Of a stretch of 64,000 bases of DNA, positions 43,730 to 53,402 are shown piece after piece. Within the stretch, counting starts at the first letter, position 1. Every line of letters starts with the position of its first letter. Below the pieces are notes generated by a model, which saw nothing but the letters and a program-made list of their open reading frames with translations, ran no database searches and was not told the DNA's origin. The stretch is from positions 2,170,001-2,234,000 of the forward strand of contig NZ_JACHBL010000001.1 in assembly GCF_014200305.1 (NCBI RefSeq), in the 5' to 3' direction. Both the position numbers and the translations under genes were made by a program. This DNA is from Neomicrococcus lactis. Lineage in GTDB: Bacteria; Actinomycetota; Actinomycetes; Actinomycetales; Micrococcaceae.

Positions 43730-45075
43730 GCTTCACCCACGACTCCACGGGAACCCCGGAAGGCGCATGGCGTGATGCGGGCCTTGACGCGCTGAAAGAC
43801 CTCGATCCGCGTGCAATCCCCGGCGAAGATGGGCACGTGGTGGTGGTTTCGGCGCACCCGGATGACGAAGCGCTCGCAGCCGCCGGGCTGATCCAGCGCG
43901 CCATTACCGGGGGAGCACACGTCACGGTGCTCCTGTGCACGGCGGGGGAGGCCTCTCACCCAAATTCCCCCACGCATTCGCCGCAGCAGTTGGCGGATCT
44001 GCGGCTTCAGGAAATGCGGCGAGCGCTGGCGCACCTTGGCCGGGACGAGCAATTGACGTTGGATTATCTGGGAATGCACGACGGCGCAGTGGTGGCGTCG
44101 GGCTCGGCCCTTGACGCTGCGCTATTGCGTGCGATCCGCTCCACGAATCGGCCCACCGTGCTTGCTGTCACTTATGCTGCCGACGGTCACACGGACCACG
44201 AAGCTGTGGGTGTCAGTGGTCGTCGCGTCGCCGCCCTGGCAGGGGTTCCTTTGCTGGAATTCCCGATTTGGTACTGGCACTGGGCGCCACCGAGTGATCC
44301 GCGCTGGCGCGAGTTTGAACGCTTAGAGCTCACCGCCCAGGAGGTTGCCGGTAAACGCGCGGCCCTCGCCGAGCATGTTTCTCAGATTCAGCCCTTGTCA
44401 GAGCAGCCCGGCGATGAAGTCTTGCTGACGGAGTCGGTCAGAGCTCACTTTGATCGGGACTTTGAACTCTTCCGTTTTACCCCTGTGGTGGAACTCGGCT
44501 CCACCTCGGCGCAAGAGGTTTTCGATGACCTCTACCGCCGTGACAAAGACCCGTGGGCGTACGTGGACTCTTGGTACGAACGCCGCAAGCGTGCCGTGAC
44601 GCGTGCGAGCCTCCCTCGAGAACGCTACGAACGCGCCGTGGAAGCCGGCTGCTCCATCGGCGTGCTGACTCAAGACCTCGCCGACCGGTGTAGTTCCGTG
44701 GTGGGGCTCGATGCCAGTAGCGAGGCGCTAGAACTCGCACGTGCACGCCTCTCCGGGCTGAACAGGGTGGAATTGCGACTAGCGCAACTGCCGCGTGACT
44801 GGGATTTCCACCCGGCTTCCCTGGACCTCGTGGTGGTCTCGGAAATCGGCTACTTTCTCACCGAGGACGAACTCACCCAACTGCTGACCGCAGCCTGGAA
44901 TTCACTGTCTCCCCACGGCCATCTTCTGCTTTGCCACTGGCTGGGCCCCATTGACGGGTGGCCGCTCGATGGTCATCGGGTCCACGAACTTGCTCGCCCT
45001 ATCACCCAAGAACCACCCTTGATTCACCACCGAGAGAGTGCATTTCTGCTCGAGGTTTTTGAGAAGAAAGAATGA
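43723..45075 (+). CDS. Bifunctional PIG-L deacetylase / SAM-dependent methyltransferase
   Basis: 450 residues. N-terminal PIG-L/LmbE domain with the zinc motif VVVSAHPDDEAL near 37-48 and the HTDHEAVG block near 160; it hydrolyses N-acetyl groups of GlcNAc-type sugars. C-terminal methyltransferase of NodS type from about 260 (FDDLYRRDKDPWAYVDSWYE, then EAGCSIGVLTQDLADRC, the SAM-binding motif). Fusion of deacetylase and methyltransferase implies modification of an amino sugar at one site. Operon with the acyl-CoA dehydrogenase-like gene before and a glycosyltransferase after. Confidence 0.9.
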   Translation: MVSFTHDSTGTPEGAWRDAGLDALKDLDPRAIPGEDGHVVVVSAHPDDEALAAAGLIQRAITGGAHVTVLLCTAGEASHPNSPTHSPQQLADLRLQEMRRALAHLGRDEQLTLDYLGMHDGAVVASGSALDAALLRAIRSTNRPTVLAVTYAADGHTDHEAVGVSGRRVAALAGVPLLEFPIWYWHWAPPSDPRWREFERLELTAQEVAGKRAALAEHVSQIQPLSEQPGDEVLLTESVRAHFDRDFELFRFTPVVELGSTSAQEVFDDLYRRDKDPWAYVDSWYERRKRAVTRASLPRERYERAVEAGCSIGVLTQDLADRCSSVVGLDASSEALELARARLSGLNRVELRLAQLPRDWDFHPASLDLVVVSEIGYFLTEDELTQLLTAAWNSLSPHGHLLLCHWLGPIDGWPLDGHRVHELARPITQEPPLIHHRESAFLLEVFEKKE

Positions 45076-45082
45076 CACGCTC

Positions 45083-45901
45083 ATGAATACCCGTTCCACG
45101 CCACCACCATCAGCCCGTATCTCACATGTCCTCGTAGTAGTGCCGGCCCGTGACGAAGAAGAACGCTTGGGCACGTGCCTCCACCACGTTCAGCTGGCTA
45201 TGGACCAACTTGCTTTTCACCACAGTGTCACCGTGCGCTTGAGCGTGGTGGTGGACTCCAGCACGGACGGGTCCTTGTGCATTGCGCAAGAAGTTTCCAA
45301 ACGTGATCCGCGCATCTGTTCGCTCAACGTTAAGGTGGGTTCACCCGGCCGCGCGCGAGACGCCGGCATTCGGGCGGGCCTTGACGGCGTTCCTGCCAGC
45401 GAACTCGCCGGCGTGCTGGTGGCATGCACCGATGGCGATACGTTTGTGCCCGCGGATTGGCTGGTGTCCCTCGTGAACGTCGCGAATGAGGGCGCCGACG
45501 CCATCCTAGGGACCGTGGAGCCGGACCCTCGGGACACCGACCCGGATCTGGCAAAGTTGTGGCACGAACGCCACGATCCGCTGGACGGGACCGAGCACAT
45601 CTACGGTGCGAACATGGCGTTCCGCGCCGATGCCTATCTTCAGGCAGGTGGTTTTCCCGCGTATGACATCGGTGAGGACGCCGCGCTTATTCGTACGCTC
45701 CGGGATGCTGGCAAACTCGTGGTGGGCTCTACTGCAGTTCACGCCGTGACGTCTGGTCGGCTTCAAGGCAGAACCGCTGGCGGATTCGCGGGCTACTTGC
45801 GGGATTTGCAGCCCGGGTTGCGCAGAGGCGAACGTCGACTCCCGGCCCACGACATGGCGTACCCGGGAAGCTACCCCTCAGCCTTGCCACGGCGCCAATA
45901 A
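45083..45901 (+). CDS. Family 2 glycosyltransferase
   Basis: 272 residues from ATG 45083. GT-A fold: [19 protein letters not shown] at the N-terminus, the DXD-like [12 protein letters not shown] near 125, and [14 protein letters not shown], the ED motif of GT2. No membrane helix. Third gene of the acyl-CoA dehydrogenase/PIG-L operon. Product unknown; a small glycoconjugate is suggested by the company. The 3' end overlaps the convergent iron-uptake gene by 31 bases. Confidence 0.85.
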   Translation: MNTRSTPPPSARISHVLVVVPARDEEERLGTCLHHVQLAMDQLAFHHSVTVRLSVVVDSSTDGSLCIAQEVSKRDPRICSLNVKVGSPGRARDAGIRAGLDGVPASELAGVLVACTDGDTFVPADWLVSLVNVANEGADAILGTVEPDPRDTDPDLAKLWHERHDPLDGTEHIYGANMAFRADAYLQAGGFPAYDIGEDAALIRTLRDAGKLVVGSTAVHAVTSGRLQGRTAGGFAGYLRDLQPGLRRGERRLPAHDMAYPGSYPSALPRRQ

Positions 45902-47829
45902 CCCATGAAGGACACTTGCTTGCGGTCAATTCCGGCATCCCGCACCAAGTAACGGCGTAGCTCCTTGATGAGTCCGGCCTCGCCCGCGAGCCACGCGTAG
46001 AACGGTTGCGATCCACCCGTGGTGGTCTCCCACAAAATGGTGGCGTCCACGTCGATGTCCTCCGGCTCCAGCCCGGGGTCTACCGCGCCAGCGCCCGGTA
46101 CGGCCACTACGGAGCGCACTGCGGCACTGACCAGTTCGCCGTGAGGGCGCGATCCGCGCGGCAACCACTGCACCGTAACACCCGAGCGCGTGGAGGTACC
46201 CTGCATATCCTCGACGGCGGGCACTTCAATGAAGGCGTTGCCCTGAATGCCCGGTGGCAATGACTCCAGGATGGAGCAGATGGCGGGGGCTGCGGTTTCG
46301 TCGCCTGCCAAGAGGATGCGTTGAGCGGATCCCGGACGGAATTCGATGCCACCGTAGCTCGCATCCGCGAGGTGCCGATTTGGTCCCATGAGCAGCAGCG
46401 AATCACCCACAGATGCTTCGGCCGCCCAGACCGATGCGGGGCCGCCGACCAGTTCACCATTTTCGCGGCGAACGTGCAGGACAACATCGAAATCCAGTTC
46501 TGCGTGCTGCGAGACGTTCTTCGGGTGCCCCGCCGGACGCTGCGCACGCACCGTGTAGGTACGCATATAGCCGCGCTCTCGCTCCGGCAAAGACAGCCAC
46601 GTTTTGTACCACGTGATGTTCGCGGAAGCCGTGATGGTTCCGCTTGGCCGCAGATCCGCAAAGAGCCCCAGCATGTGTTGGTACGTTTCGGCGTCGCGAG
46701 CTGAAGGAATCAGCGCCTTAAAGCGCAAGTCCAGAGGATCCGAATTGGTGCCGAAATGCTCCAAGTCATCCCCGGAAACGGTGATGCGCCGGAAGCTTGG
46801 TCCCAGATCCTGCACGGCCACCACGTCAAGATCAAACACCATGGTGGGCGCGACCTCTAGGGTGGGCTGGCGTGGTTCGGTGTCGGTTTCCGTCAGAGAG
46901 GACGACGACGCAGCGTGCGTCCCAGCCTGAGCCTCCGATTCCGCCGGGGTTGAGGTGGCGGGGGAGTCGGTGGCGGGCACGGCAGCGGTTGCGTCGCTGG
47001 CTACCTCGGCGCTCGCAGCGACTGAGTTGCTCGCAGTACGCAGGATGCGGTTGCGACCGATGGGCAGCACGAGTGGAGTTCCGGCCACGGGGTCCGGGAT
47101 CACGCGGGATGGCAAGCCGAAAACTTCTTGAACAAGCTCCGAGGTGACGATGTCCGCGGGACGGCCCTGTGCCACGATCTGACCGTGCTTGAGGGCTACG
47201 AGGTGGTCCGCGTAGCGGGCCGCCAGGTTCAGGTCGTGCAGCACGATTGCCACGGTGGTGCCGCGGCGGCGGTTCAGATCGGCCACCACATCTAGAACCT
47301 CGAGCTGGTGAGCAATATCGAGGAAAGTGGTGGGCTCATCGAGGAGCAAGAGGTCCGTCTCTTGAGCCAGGACCATGGCGATCCACGCGCGCTGTCGCTG
47401 CCCGCCGGAGAGCTCATCCACGGAACGATCAGCGAGGTCTTCGCAGTTTGTGACGGCTAGTGCGTGGTTTACGGCGCGGTCATCGTCCGCGGTCCAGCGG
47501 CGGAACCAACCCTGGTGTGGGTAGCGGCCGCGGCCCACGAGCTCGCGAACGGTAATACCGTCCGGTGCCAGCGGGGACTGGGGCAAGAGGCCCAGCTTTT
47601 GGGCCACGTCCTTGGACGAAAGGCGGTGGATGTCCGCCCCGTCGAGCAGCACGGTGCCCGACTTCGGCGCCAACAATCGGGACAAGCCACGCAAAAGCGT
47701 GGACTTTCCGCAACCGTTGGCGCCAACAATGATGGTGACTTCCCCGGCGGGTAGTTCGAGGTCCAAGTCCTCGACTACTACGCGAGAGTCATAGGACAAA
47801 GACAGATTCTGGGCCGCAAGTGTTGTCAC
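45871..47829 (-). CDS. Siderophore ABC transporter ATPase fused to siderophore-interacting ferric reductase
   Basis: 652 residues. Residues 1-260 are an FecE/FhuC-type ATPase: Walker [12 protein letters not shown] near 35, signature [15 protein letters not shown] near 140, Walker [13 protein letters not shown]. Residues 262-330 are an Ala/Ser/Thr/Glu linker. Residues 333-652 are a SIP/ViuB-type FAD domain, with [10 protein letters not shown] (FAD binding) near 420 and [16 protein letters not shown] near 510, which reduces ferric siderophores in the cytoplasm to release iron. Fusing uptake ATPase and reductase couples import to release. Last gene of the operon; two bases behind the permease gene. 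Confidence 0.92.
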   Translation of the reverse strand: MTTLAAQNLSLSYDSRVVVEDLDLELPAGEVTIIVGANGCGKSTLLRGLSRLLAPKSGTVLLDGADIHRLSSKDVAQKLGLLPQSPLAPDGITVRELVGRGRYPHQGWFRRWTADDDRAVNHALAVTNCEDLADRSVDELSGGQRQRAWIAMVLAQETDLLLLDEPTTFLDIAHQLEVLDVVADLNRRRGTTVAIVLHDLNLAARYADHLVALKHGQIVAQGRPADIVTSELVQEVFGLPSRVIPDPVAGTPLVLPIGRNRILRTASNSVAASAEVASDATAAVPATDSPATSTPAESEAQAGTHAASSSSLTETDTEPRQPTLEVAPTMVFDLDVVAVQDLGPSFRRITVSGDDLEHFGTNSDPLDLRFKALIPSARDAETYQHMLGLFADLRPSGTITASANITWYKTWLSLPERERGYMRTYTVRAQRPAGHPKNVSQHAELDFDVVLHVRRENGELVGGPASVWAAEASVGDSLLLMGPNRHLADASYGGIEFRPGSAQRILLAGDETAAPAICSILESLPPGIQGNAFIEVPAVEDMQGTSTRSGVTVQWLPRGSRPHGELVSAAVRSVVAVPGAGAVDPGLEPEDIDVDATILWETTTGGSQPFYAWLAGEAGLIKELRRYLVRDAGIDRKQVSFMGYWRRGKAEG

Positions 47830-47830
47830 T

Positions 47831-48859
47831 TTAGCCTCCTATTCCACGTTGATTGCTGCGGATCAAAAGCCACAGCAAGAAGGGTGCACCCAAGGCACCA
47901 GTGATTACACCGACGGGCAATTGCGTCCCGCCGAAAGCATTCGAGCCCACAAAGTCGGCGAGCAGCACTAGTGCGCTTCCGGTGAGTGCAGACAACATCA
48001 GGTTCGCGGCGCCCTTGTTGAGCATCCGCGCGAGCGGTCCCGCCATAAACGCGACGAACGCAATGGGACCCGTGATCGCGGTAGCTACCGCGCACAACGC
48101 CACCGCCACCGCCACAATGCCGAGGCGCACTCGCGAAACGTGCAGACCGAGCCCAGCTGCGACGTCGTCCCCTAGTTCCAAAATCCGTAGTTTGCCCGCC
48201 GCGATTGCCGTCAGCGGCGCCAAAATGGCGAGGGCGATCAGCAATACTTGCACGCGATCCCACGTGCTGGAGTTGAGGGAGCCGATCATCCAGCGCAGCG
48301 CGTCGCCCACCGTGCGCACATCCGCGCGCGTGAGTAGATAGCTGATGACGGCTTGCAGCATGGCCGCGAACGCGATGCCCATGAGGATGAATCGACCACC
48401 CGTATGGCGACCGGAGTTCGCAAGGAAATAGATCAGCAGCGCAACCGCGAGGCCACCCGTGAGCGCGAGTCCTATGAGCGGCCACCCTTGCAGGCCGAAT
48501 AGCAGCATCCCAGTTACGGCCGCGGCGCTCGCACCGTACCCGATACCGATCACGTCCGGGCTGGCCAGCGGATTGCGGAGCAGGTTCTGGAAAAGGGTGC
48601 CTGACAAGCCAAAAGCCGCTCCCGCGAGCATGCCAATGAGGGCTGCGGGGAGACGGTCTTCCATGACTATGAACGTGGCGCCCGGGATGGTTTCGCCGCC
48701 CACAATCCGCCAAAAATCCACGAAGGACACTTGGAAAGATCCCAGCAGAACCTTGGCAAAAAACAGGAGTACGACGACGCCGCTCAAGCCCGCGATGAGG
48801 CTTGCGGAGCGCTTCACACCGGTTTTAGACGGAGCCTTCTGGGTTACTGACGTGGTCAC
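47831..48859 (-). CDS. FecCD-type siderophore permease (second)
   Basis: 342 residues, about nine helices, family of BtuC/FhuB/Fec[24 protein letters not shown] and [17 protein letters not shown] are the signatures of the family's substrate channel and ATPase-contact region. Overlaps the preceding permease gene by four bases. Heterodimer with the other permease, as in most iron-siderophore transporters. Confidence 0.93.
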   Translation of the reverse strand: MTTSVTQKAPSKTGVKRSASLIAGLSGVVVLLFFAKVLLGSFQVSFVDFWRIVGGETIPGATFIVMEDRLPAALIGMLAGAAFGLSGTLFQNLLRNPLASPDVIGIGYGASAAAVTGMLLFGLQGWPLIGLALTGGLAVALLIYFLANSGRHTGGRFILMGIAFAAMLQAVISYLLTRADVRTVGDALRWMIGSLNSSTWDRVQVLLIALAILAPLTAIAAGKLRILELGDDVAAGLGLHVSRVRLGIVAVAVALCAVATAITGPIAFVAFMAGPLARMLNKGAANLMLSALTGSALVLLADFVGSNAFGGTQLPVGVITGALGAPFLLWLLIRSNQRGIGG

Positions 48860-49881
48860 AAGCCCACCTTCTTCCGGGATCGGATGAGCCAGATGAAGAC
48901 GGGTGCTCCAATGAGGGCCGTCATGACGCCCACTTGGACCTCCGTGGGTGGCAGGATGACGCGGCCGATCACGTCGGCGGTCAGCAAGAGGACGGGTCCC
49001 GCGAGCAGGCTCAGTGGGAGGACTCTCAGGTAGGAAGATCCAGCGAGAAGCCGGACGGCGTGGGGGATCACGAGTCCTACGAAGGCGATGGGTCCGGCAA
49101 GCGCCACTGCACCGCCGCAGAGCAGCACCACGCCCAGGCCTGCGATGATGCGCGCGCGATGCACGTTGGTGCCAAGTCCGCGCGCCGTGTCTTCACCCAG
49201 GGAGAGCGCGTTCAAGCTGTGGCTGGACGCCAGCACAATGAGGGCTCCGATGGCCACGTACGGGGCAACGCGGGCGATGTCCTCGAGGGAGCGAGCGCCC
49301 AGAGTTCCCACTTGCCAGAAGCGGAAGGTATCCAGGGCTTCTTGGCTCAGCATGAGGATGGCGCTCATGATGCTTGAGAGTCCCGCCGCGAGAGCCGCGC
49401 CGGCAAGGGCGAGCTTGATAGGCGTGGCGCCTTCACGGCCCAAGCTGGCTACGAGATACACCACGAGCGCGGCCGCTGCCGCACCCGCGAAAGCGAACCA
49501 CATGAACACGTTGATGCTTTGAGCTCCCAGAAGATAGATGCCGCCGACCACCGCGAGGGACGCGCCAGCGTTGACGCCGAGAACGCCCGGGTCTGCGAGG
49601 GGATTTCGCGTAATGCCCTGCATTCCCGCGCCAGCCAGGCCTAGCGCCGCGCCCACGATGAGTCCCGTCAAAGTGCGAGGAATGCGCGCCAGTACCACAG
49701 CGTGATCACCGTTGGTGGGGTCAGCGTGAGTGAGCGCGTCCACGACGGTGAGCAGCGTCGTCGTACGGGATCCGATAGTTAGCGACAACGTCAGGGCAGC
49801 AAACAGCGCCACCACCAGCGCGACTCCGATAAATGCGGAGCGGCCGGTGGTGACGCGGCGAGTAAGGGAACGGGTAGTCAA
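48856..49881 (-). CDS. FecCD-type siderophore permease (first)
   Basis: 341 residues, same family, with ITRNPLADPGVLGVNAGASLAVV and GPIAFVGLVIPHAVRLLAG. N-terminal helix ALVVALFAALTLSLTIG. Eight bases separate it from the binding-protein gene upstream. Expression presumably follows the DtxR-type box before that gene. Confidence 0.93.
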   Translation of the reverse strand: MTTRSLTRRVTTGRSAFIGVALVVALFAALTLSLTIGSRTTTLLTVVDALTHADPTNGDHAVVLARIPRTLTGLIVGAALGLAGAGMQGITRNPLADPGVLGVNAGASLAVVGGIYLLGAQSINVFMWFAFAGAAAAALVVYLVASLGREGATPIKLALAGAALAAGLSSIMSAILMLSQEALDTFRFWQVGTLGARSLEDIARVAPYVAIGALIVLASSHSLNALSLGEDTARGLGTNVHRARIIAGLGVVLLCGGAVALAGPIAFVGLVIPHAVRLLAGSSYLRVLPLSLLAGPVLLLTADVIGRVILPPTEVQVGVMTALIGAPVFIWLIRSRKKVGL

Positions 49882-49889
49882 AGGAGTTA

Positions 49890-50951
49890 CTAAGCTGCCT
49901 TGGCAGCCTCGGCACCCTTCACGATGTTCGGAACGATCTGGTCAAGCGCCCATGGCAAGCTCAGCGGGCTCGACGCGGAGACCGCGAGCGTCAACGCCTG
50001 GCTGCTCTCGGCAACGAGACCGCCCGTTGCAGCGGCCGGGATCTGGCCGAGCAACTTGTCCTTCTTGATGTCATCCACGGTGGCACCCTCAGGAAGCCAC
50101 GTGAAGAACACGTCGGCCACAAGCTCGTTCGCGCGCTCGGCGGACCAGCTGTAGTAGAAGCTATCGCCCTGCTTGTTCTTCTCGACGATCGGCGCCTCGG
50201 TCATGCCGAGGGAAGCGAGGAAGCGCGAGCGGTTATCGCCAGCGGTGTAGATGTTGATGCCGCCGGTTGCTGGCTCGAGGTTGCCCGCGATGTAGGTGGT
50301 GTCCTGGAGGACAGGGTTGGCGTCGCCGGCGTCAGTGAGCTGCTTTTCAACCGTTGCAATGAGCTCTTTGGCTTCAGCTTCCTTGCCAAGAGCCTGGCCG
50401 ATAGCGAGCGTGGAATCCTGCCACGGCGCGGTGTAGGCGGCGGCAACCGGGCCCACGACCTTCGCGATCTTGGACAGCTTCGTGTATTCCTCTTGGGTCA
50501 GGCCGGAGTATGCGGCGACGATGAGGTCTGGCTGGAGCTTGGCGATCTCTTCGAAGTTGATGCCATCGGCTTCGTCGTACTGGACGGGAGCCTTGTCAGA
50601 GCCGATTTCGGCGCCCAGCTCCTTGAGCTTGGCATCCTTCCAGTCCGTGGAATTGTTGGCGTTCTGGCCCCATACGTCCTTGGCCATGCCAACGGGGACG
50701 ACGCCAAGCGCAAGCACGGTGTCCGCATTGACCCAGGACACCGTTGCGATCTTGGTGGGGGCTGCATCAATCACCGTCTCGCCGTAGATGTGCTTCACGG
50801 TGACGGGGAAGTTCTGTGCAGCGCTCGCAGAGGTGGATCCGCTAGTGGAAGCCGAGCTCGTGGTGCTGGTTGAGCTGGTGGCACACGCTGAGAGGCCAAG
50901 AACAGCGGTGGAAGTGAGTGCTAGCAGAGCTGAGCGACGGGTGAGTTCCAT
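49890..50951 (-). CDS. Iron-siderophore substrate-binding lipoprotein
   Basis: 353 residues. Lipoprotein signal peptide RRSALLALTSTAVLGLSACA with lipobox LSAC; then a Ser/Thr spacer and a FecB/FepB-type (class III) binding domain with KIATVSWVNADTVLALGVVP and DLIVAAYSGLTQEEYTKL. Captures ferric siderophore on the outer face of the membrane. First gene of the four-gene operon. Confidence 0.93.
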   Translation of the reverse strand: MELTRRSALLALTSTAVLGLSACATSSTSTTSSASTSGSTSASAAQNFPVTVKHIYGETVIDAAPTKIATVSWVNADTVLALGVVPVGMAKDVWGQNANNSTDWKDAKLKELGAEIGSDKAPVQYDEADGINFEEIAKLQPDLIVAAYSGLTQEEYTKLSKIAKVVGPVAAAYTAPWQDSTLAIGQALGKEAEAKELIATVEKQLTDAGDANPVLQDTTYIAGNLEPATGGINIYTAGDNRSRFLASLGMTEAPIVEKNKQGDSFYYSWSAERANELVADVFFTWLPEGATVDDIKKDKLLGQIPAAATGGLVAESSQALTLAVSASSPLSLPWALDQIVPNIVKGAEAAKAA

Positions 50952-51005
50952 CAGGATTCCTAGGTGACGAAGGGTCGGGAAATCATTCCCGAAAGCGTTC
51001 GTAAG

Positions 51006-51024
51006 TTAGGTTAGCCTTAGTTGC
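51006..51024. promoter_or_regulatory. DtxR/IdeR-type iron box
   Basis: TTAGGTTAGCCTTAGTTGC matches the left half of the DtxR consensus TTAGGTTAGSCTAACCTAA perfectly and the right half partially. It lies 55 bases upstream of the binding-protein gene, as expected for iron repression. Confidence 0.7.
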
Positions 51025-51114
51025 TCCGAATACGCAAAATTAGTGTGCCGTAATCAATCGTAGCATTCTGCCTCCATGTCGCTCGCGGCTGCTCGTGATA
51101 AGGGGGTAGAAATT

Positions 51115-51149
51115 TTGTTGAACAATACTCTCGACAGATTGTTCAACAA
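51115..51149. promoter_or_regulatory. Paired GntR/FCD operators upstream of the NRAMP-like gene
   Basis: TTGTTGAACAA (51115-51125) and TTGTTCAACAA (51139-51149), each an 11-bp palindrome, 24 bp apart, and themselves arranged as the inverted repeat TTGTTGAACAAT...ATTGTTCAACAA. Each matches the FadR-subfamily pattern TNGTNNNACNA. The same word recurs before pxpA. Confidence 0.7.
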
Positions 51150-51211
51150 CCTGTACTGTTTCATTCATCATTACTTGTGACTGAGGTCACCTGCACCCCT
51201 TGGATGGAATT

Positions 51212-52426
51212 ATGGCTGACGTAAAGGTCTCGAATACGAGTACCGGCTCTCACCGCACAGCGCTCCTTGGAGCAATGTTCTTGATGGCGACCAGCGCCAT
51301 CGGTCCTGGATTCATTACCCAGACCACGGTCTTCACTGTCCAGCTCGGCGCTTCTTTCGCTTTCGCGATCCTCGCCTCGATCTTGGTAGACATCGCAGTA
51401 CAGCTCAACGTCTGGCGCGTTATCGGCATCTCCGGTATGCGCGCGCAAGAACTCGGCAACAAGGTTCTCCCCGGCATTGGCTGGGTCTTGGCAGGCCTCG
51501 TGTTCATCGGCGGCCTCGTCTTCAACATCGGCAACATTGCAGGTACGGGCCTTGGCTTGAACGCAATGCTGGGTCTCGACCCGAAAATTGGCGGCATCAT
51601 CTCCGCTGTCATAGCCATCTTGATCTTCTTGTCAAAAAAGGCGGGCATGGCCTTGGACCGGATTGTTGTCCTCCTTGGTGCCATCATGATTCTGCTCATG
51701 CTCTACGTGGCAATCGTGGCAGCTCCTCCCATTGGTGAAGCACTCAAGAACACCATCCTTCCTGAGAAGGTGAACTTCTTGGTCATCACCACCTTGATCG
51801 GTGGCACCGTTGGCGGTTACATCACCTACGCAGGCGCACACCGCATGATTGACTCCGGCGTTCACGGCGAAGATGCCATCAAGGACATCAGTCGCACCTC
51901 CGTCTTGAGCATCATCATTACCGGCGTCATGCGCGTGCTGTTGTTCCTCGCTATCTTCGGTGTGGTCGCCGGTGGCGTTGCCCTCACCTCGAGCAACATG
52001 GCCGCAGAAGCATTTGGTCATGCAGCCGGCGAAATCGGTATCCGCATGTTCGGTGTGGTCCTCTGGGCCGCTGCTTTGACCTCCGTCATTGGTGCCGCTT
52101 ACACCTCCATCTCCTTCGTCACCACGCGTGCAACGTCGGAACGTAAGCGCAACATCTACACGGTCATCTTCATCGCCTTCTGCGCTGTCGTCTACATCCT
52201 CATCAACCAGGCTCCACAAGCCCTCTTGGTCTTCGCAGGTGCCTTCAATGGCTTGATTCTCCCGGTCGGATTTGGCGTATTGCTCTACGCAGCATGGCGT
52301 CGCCGCGATTTGCTTCACGGGTACAAGTACCCAGTGGGACTCCTCGTTGTCGGTGTGTTGGCTTGGTTGCTGACTATCTTCTTGGCTTGGAACTCCCTCG
52401 CGGGCATCGCTTCCCTCTTCAAGTAA
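51212..52426 (+). CDS. NRAMP-like transporter without canonical metal ligands (YcsG type)
   Basis: 404 residues, about eleven helices. The fold is NRAMP-like, but in helix 1 the metal-binding DPGN is replaced by IGPGF (TSAIGPGFITQTT) and in helix 6 the MPH is replaced by GAH (TYAGAHRMIDSG). Asp, Asn and Met ligands of Mn/Fe transporters are thus absent. Its neighbours (ycsI, pxp genes) and shared operator suggest uptake of 5-oxoproline or a related amide, like YcsG of the Bacillus ycs cluster. Substrate is inferred. Start ATG 51212. Confidence 0.85.
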   Translation: MADVKVSNTSTGSHRTALLGAMFLMATSAIGPGFITQTTVFTVQLGASFAFAILASILVDIAVQLNVWRVIGISGMRAQELGNKVLPGIGWVLAGLVFIGGLVFNIGNIAGTGLGLNAMLGLDPKIGGIISAVIAILIFLSKKAGMALDRIVVLLGAIMILLMLYVAIVAAPPIGEALKNTILPEKVNFLVITTLIGGTVGGYITYAGAHRMIDSGVHGEDAIKDISRTSVLSIIITGVMRVLLFLAIFGVVAGGVALTSSNMAAEAFGHAAGEIGIRMFGVVLWAAALTSVIGAAYTSISFVTTRATSERKRNIYTVIFIAFCAVVYILINQAPQALLVFAGAFNGLILPVGFGVLLYAAWRRRDLLHGYKYPVGLLVVGVLAWLLTIFLAWNSLAGIASLFK

Positions 52427-52448
52427 ACCGATCAGGTGATGCTGAGTT

Positions 52449-52497
52449 CCACAGGGTGGTAACTGTCCTCTAGGCAGGCCGCCCTGTGGAGCTTTTT
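52449..52497 (+). terminator. Terminator behind the NRAMP-like gene
   Basis: CCACAGGG and CCCTGTGG form an 8-bp stem, followed by AGCTTTTT, 22 bases behind the stop. Some read-through to ycsI is possible because no separate promoter is obvious. Confidence 0.7.
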
Positions 52498-52579
52498 CAC
52501 TTCCCACTCCGCCCATAAACGTTCCCCAATAAAGTCCGAACGCTCTCCAAAGATCGCAAGACTTCTGAAAGAAGGACCC

Positions 52580-53383
52580 ATGAATACGGCAGCCACTACG
52601 GAAGATTTATCCAAGATTTCACCCCAGCAGGCACGTGAACTCTTCCGTGACGGTCTGGTGGTCCCCACGGCGGGAATCTCGTTGGGTTACGCGCAAGCGA
52701 ACCTCATGATCGTTCCCAAGGACATGGCCTTTGACGTGCTGCTTTTCGCGCAGCGCAATCCCAAGCCGTGTCCCATTCTTGGCGTTCTCGATGCCGGTGA
52801 AACGTCTGGCCCCTTGCTCAAGGGCGGCGATATCCGCACGGACGTGCCGCAGTACGTGGTCTACGAGAACGGCGTTGCCATCGATACGCCGACCGACATC
52901 ACGTCTTACTGGCGCGACGACTTCGTGACCTTCATTATTGGTTGCTCATTCACCTTCGAAACCGCGCTCCTTGAGGCGAATCTCCCCGTCGCACACATCG
53001 CCCAAGGCGTGAACGTGCCGATGTACCGCACGAACGTGCGTTGCGAATCCGCCGGCAAGATGGGTGGCCCGTTGGTGGTCTCGATGCGGCCAATGCCCGC
53101 GAATCTGGTGCCGGACGCCGTGCGCATTACGTCCCGCTATCCTGCGGTCCACGGCGCACCAGTCCACATCGGTAACCCGGAAGAGCTGGGGATCACGGAC
53201 ATCAATTCGCCAGACTTCGGCGACCCCGTGGTCATTCCAGAAGGTCAGATCCCCGTCTTCTGGGCCTGCGGAGTGACGCCTCAAGCGGCAGTCATGGAAT
53301 CAAAGCCAAGCATCGCGATCGGCCACGCGCCGGGCCACATGCTCATCACGGACGCCAAGGATTCGCAGTACCTGGTTCCGTAA
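52580..53383 (+). CDS. Putative hydro-lyase, DUF1445/YcsI family
   Basis: 267 residues. ISPQQARELFRDGLVVPTAG, LLFAQRNPKPCPILGVLDAG, and FIIGCSFTFETALLEANL are DUF1445 signatures; the WACGVTPQAAVMESKP block with a conserved Cys and the ending FAITHAPGHM-type GHAPGHMLITD are present. The family is annotated as putative hydro-lyase and is a usual member of ycs/pxp clusters (D-glutamate cyclase activity is known for the related DUF4392/DGLUCY group, which contains this domain). Could form 5-oxoproline from D-glutamate here; that role is inferred. Confidence 0.88.
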   Translation: MNTAATTEDLSKISPQQARELFRDGLVVPTAGISLGYAQANLMIVPKDMAFDVLLFAQRNPKPCPILGVLDAGETSGPLLKGGDIRTDVPQYVVYENGVAIDTPTDITSYWRDDFVTFIIGCSFTFETALLEANLPVAHIAQGVNVPMYRTNVRCESAGKMGGPLVVSMRPMPANLVPDAVRITSRYPAVHGAPVHIGNPEELGITDINSPDFGDPVVIPEGQIPVFWACGVTPQAAVMESKPSIAIGHAPGHMLITDAKDSQYLVP

Positions 53384-53402
53384 GAAGGCGGAGATATCGC
53401 GC

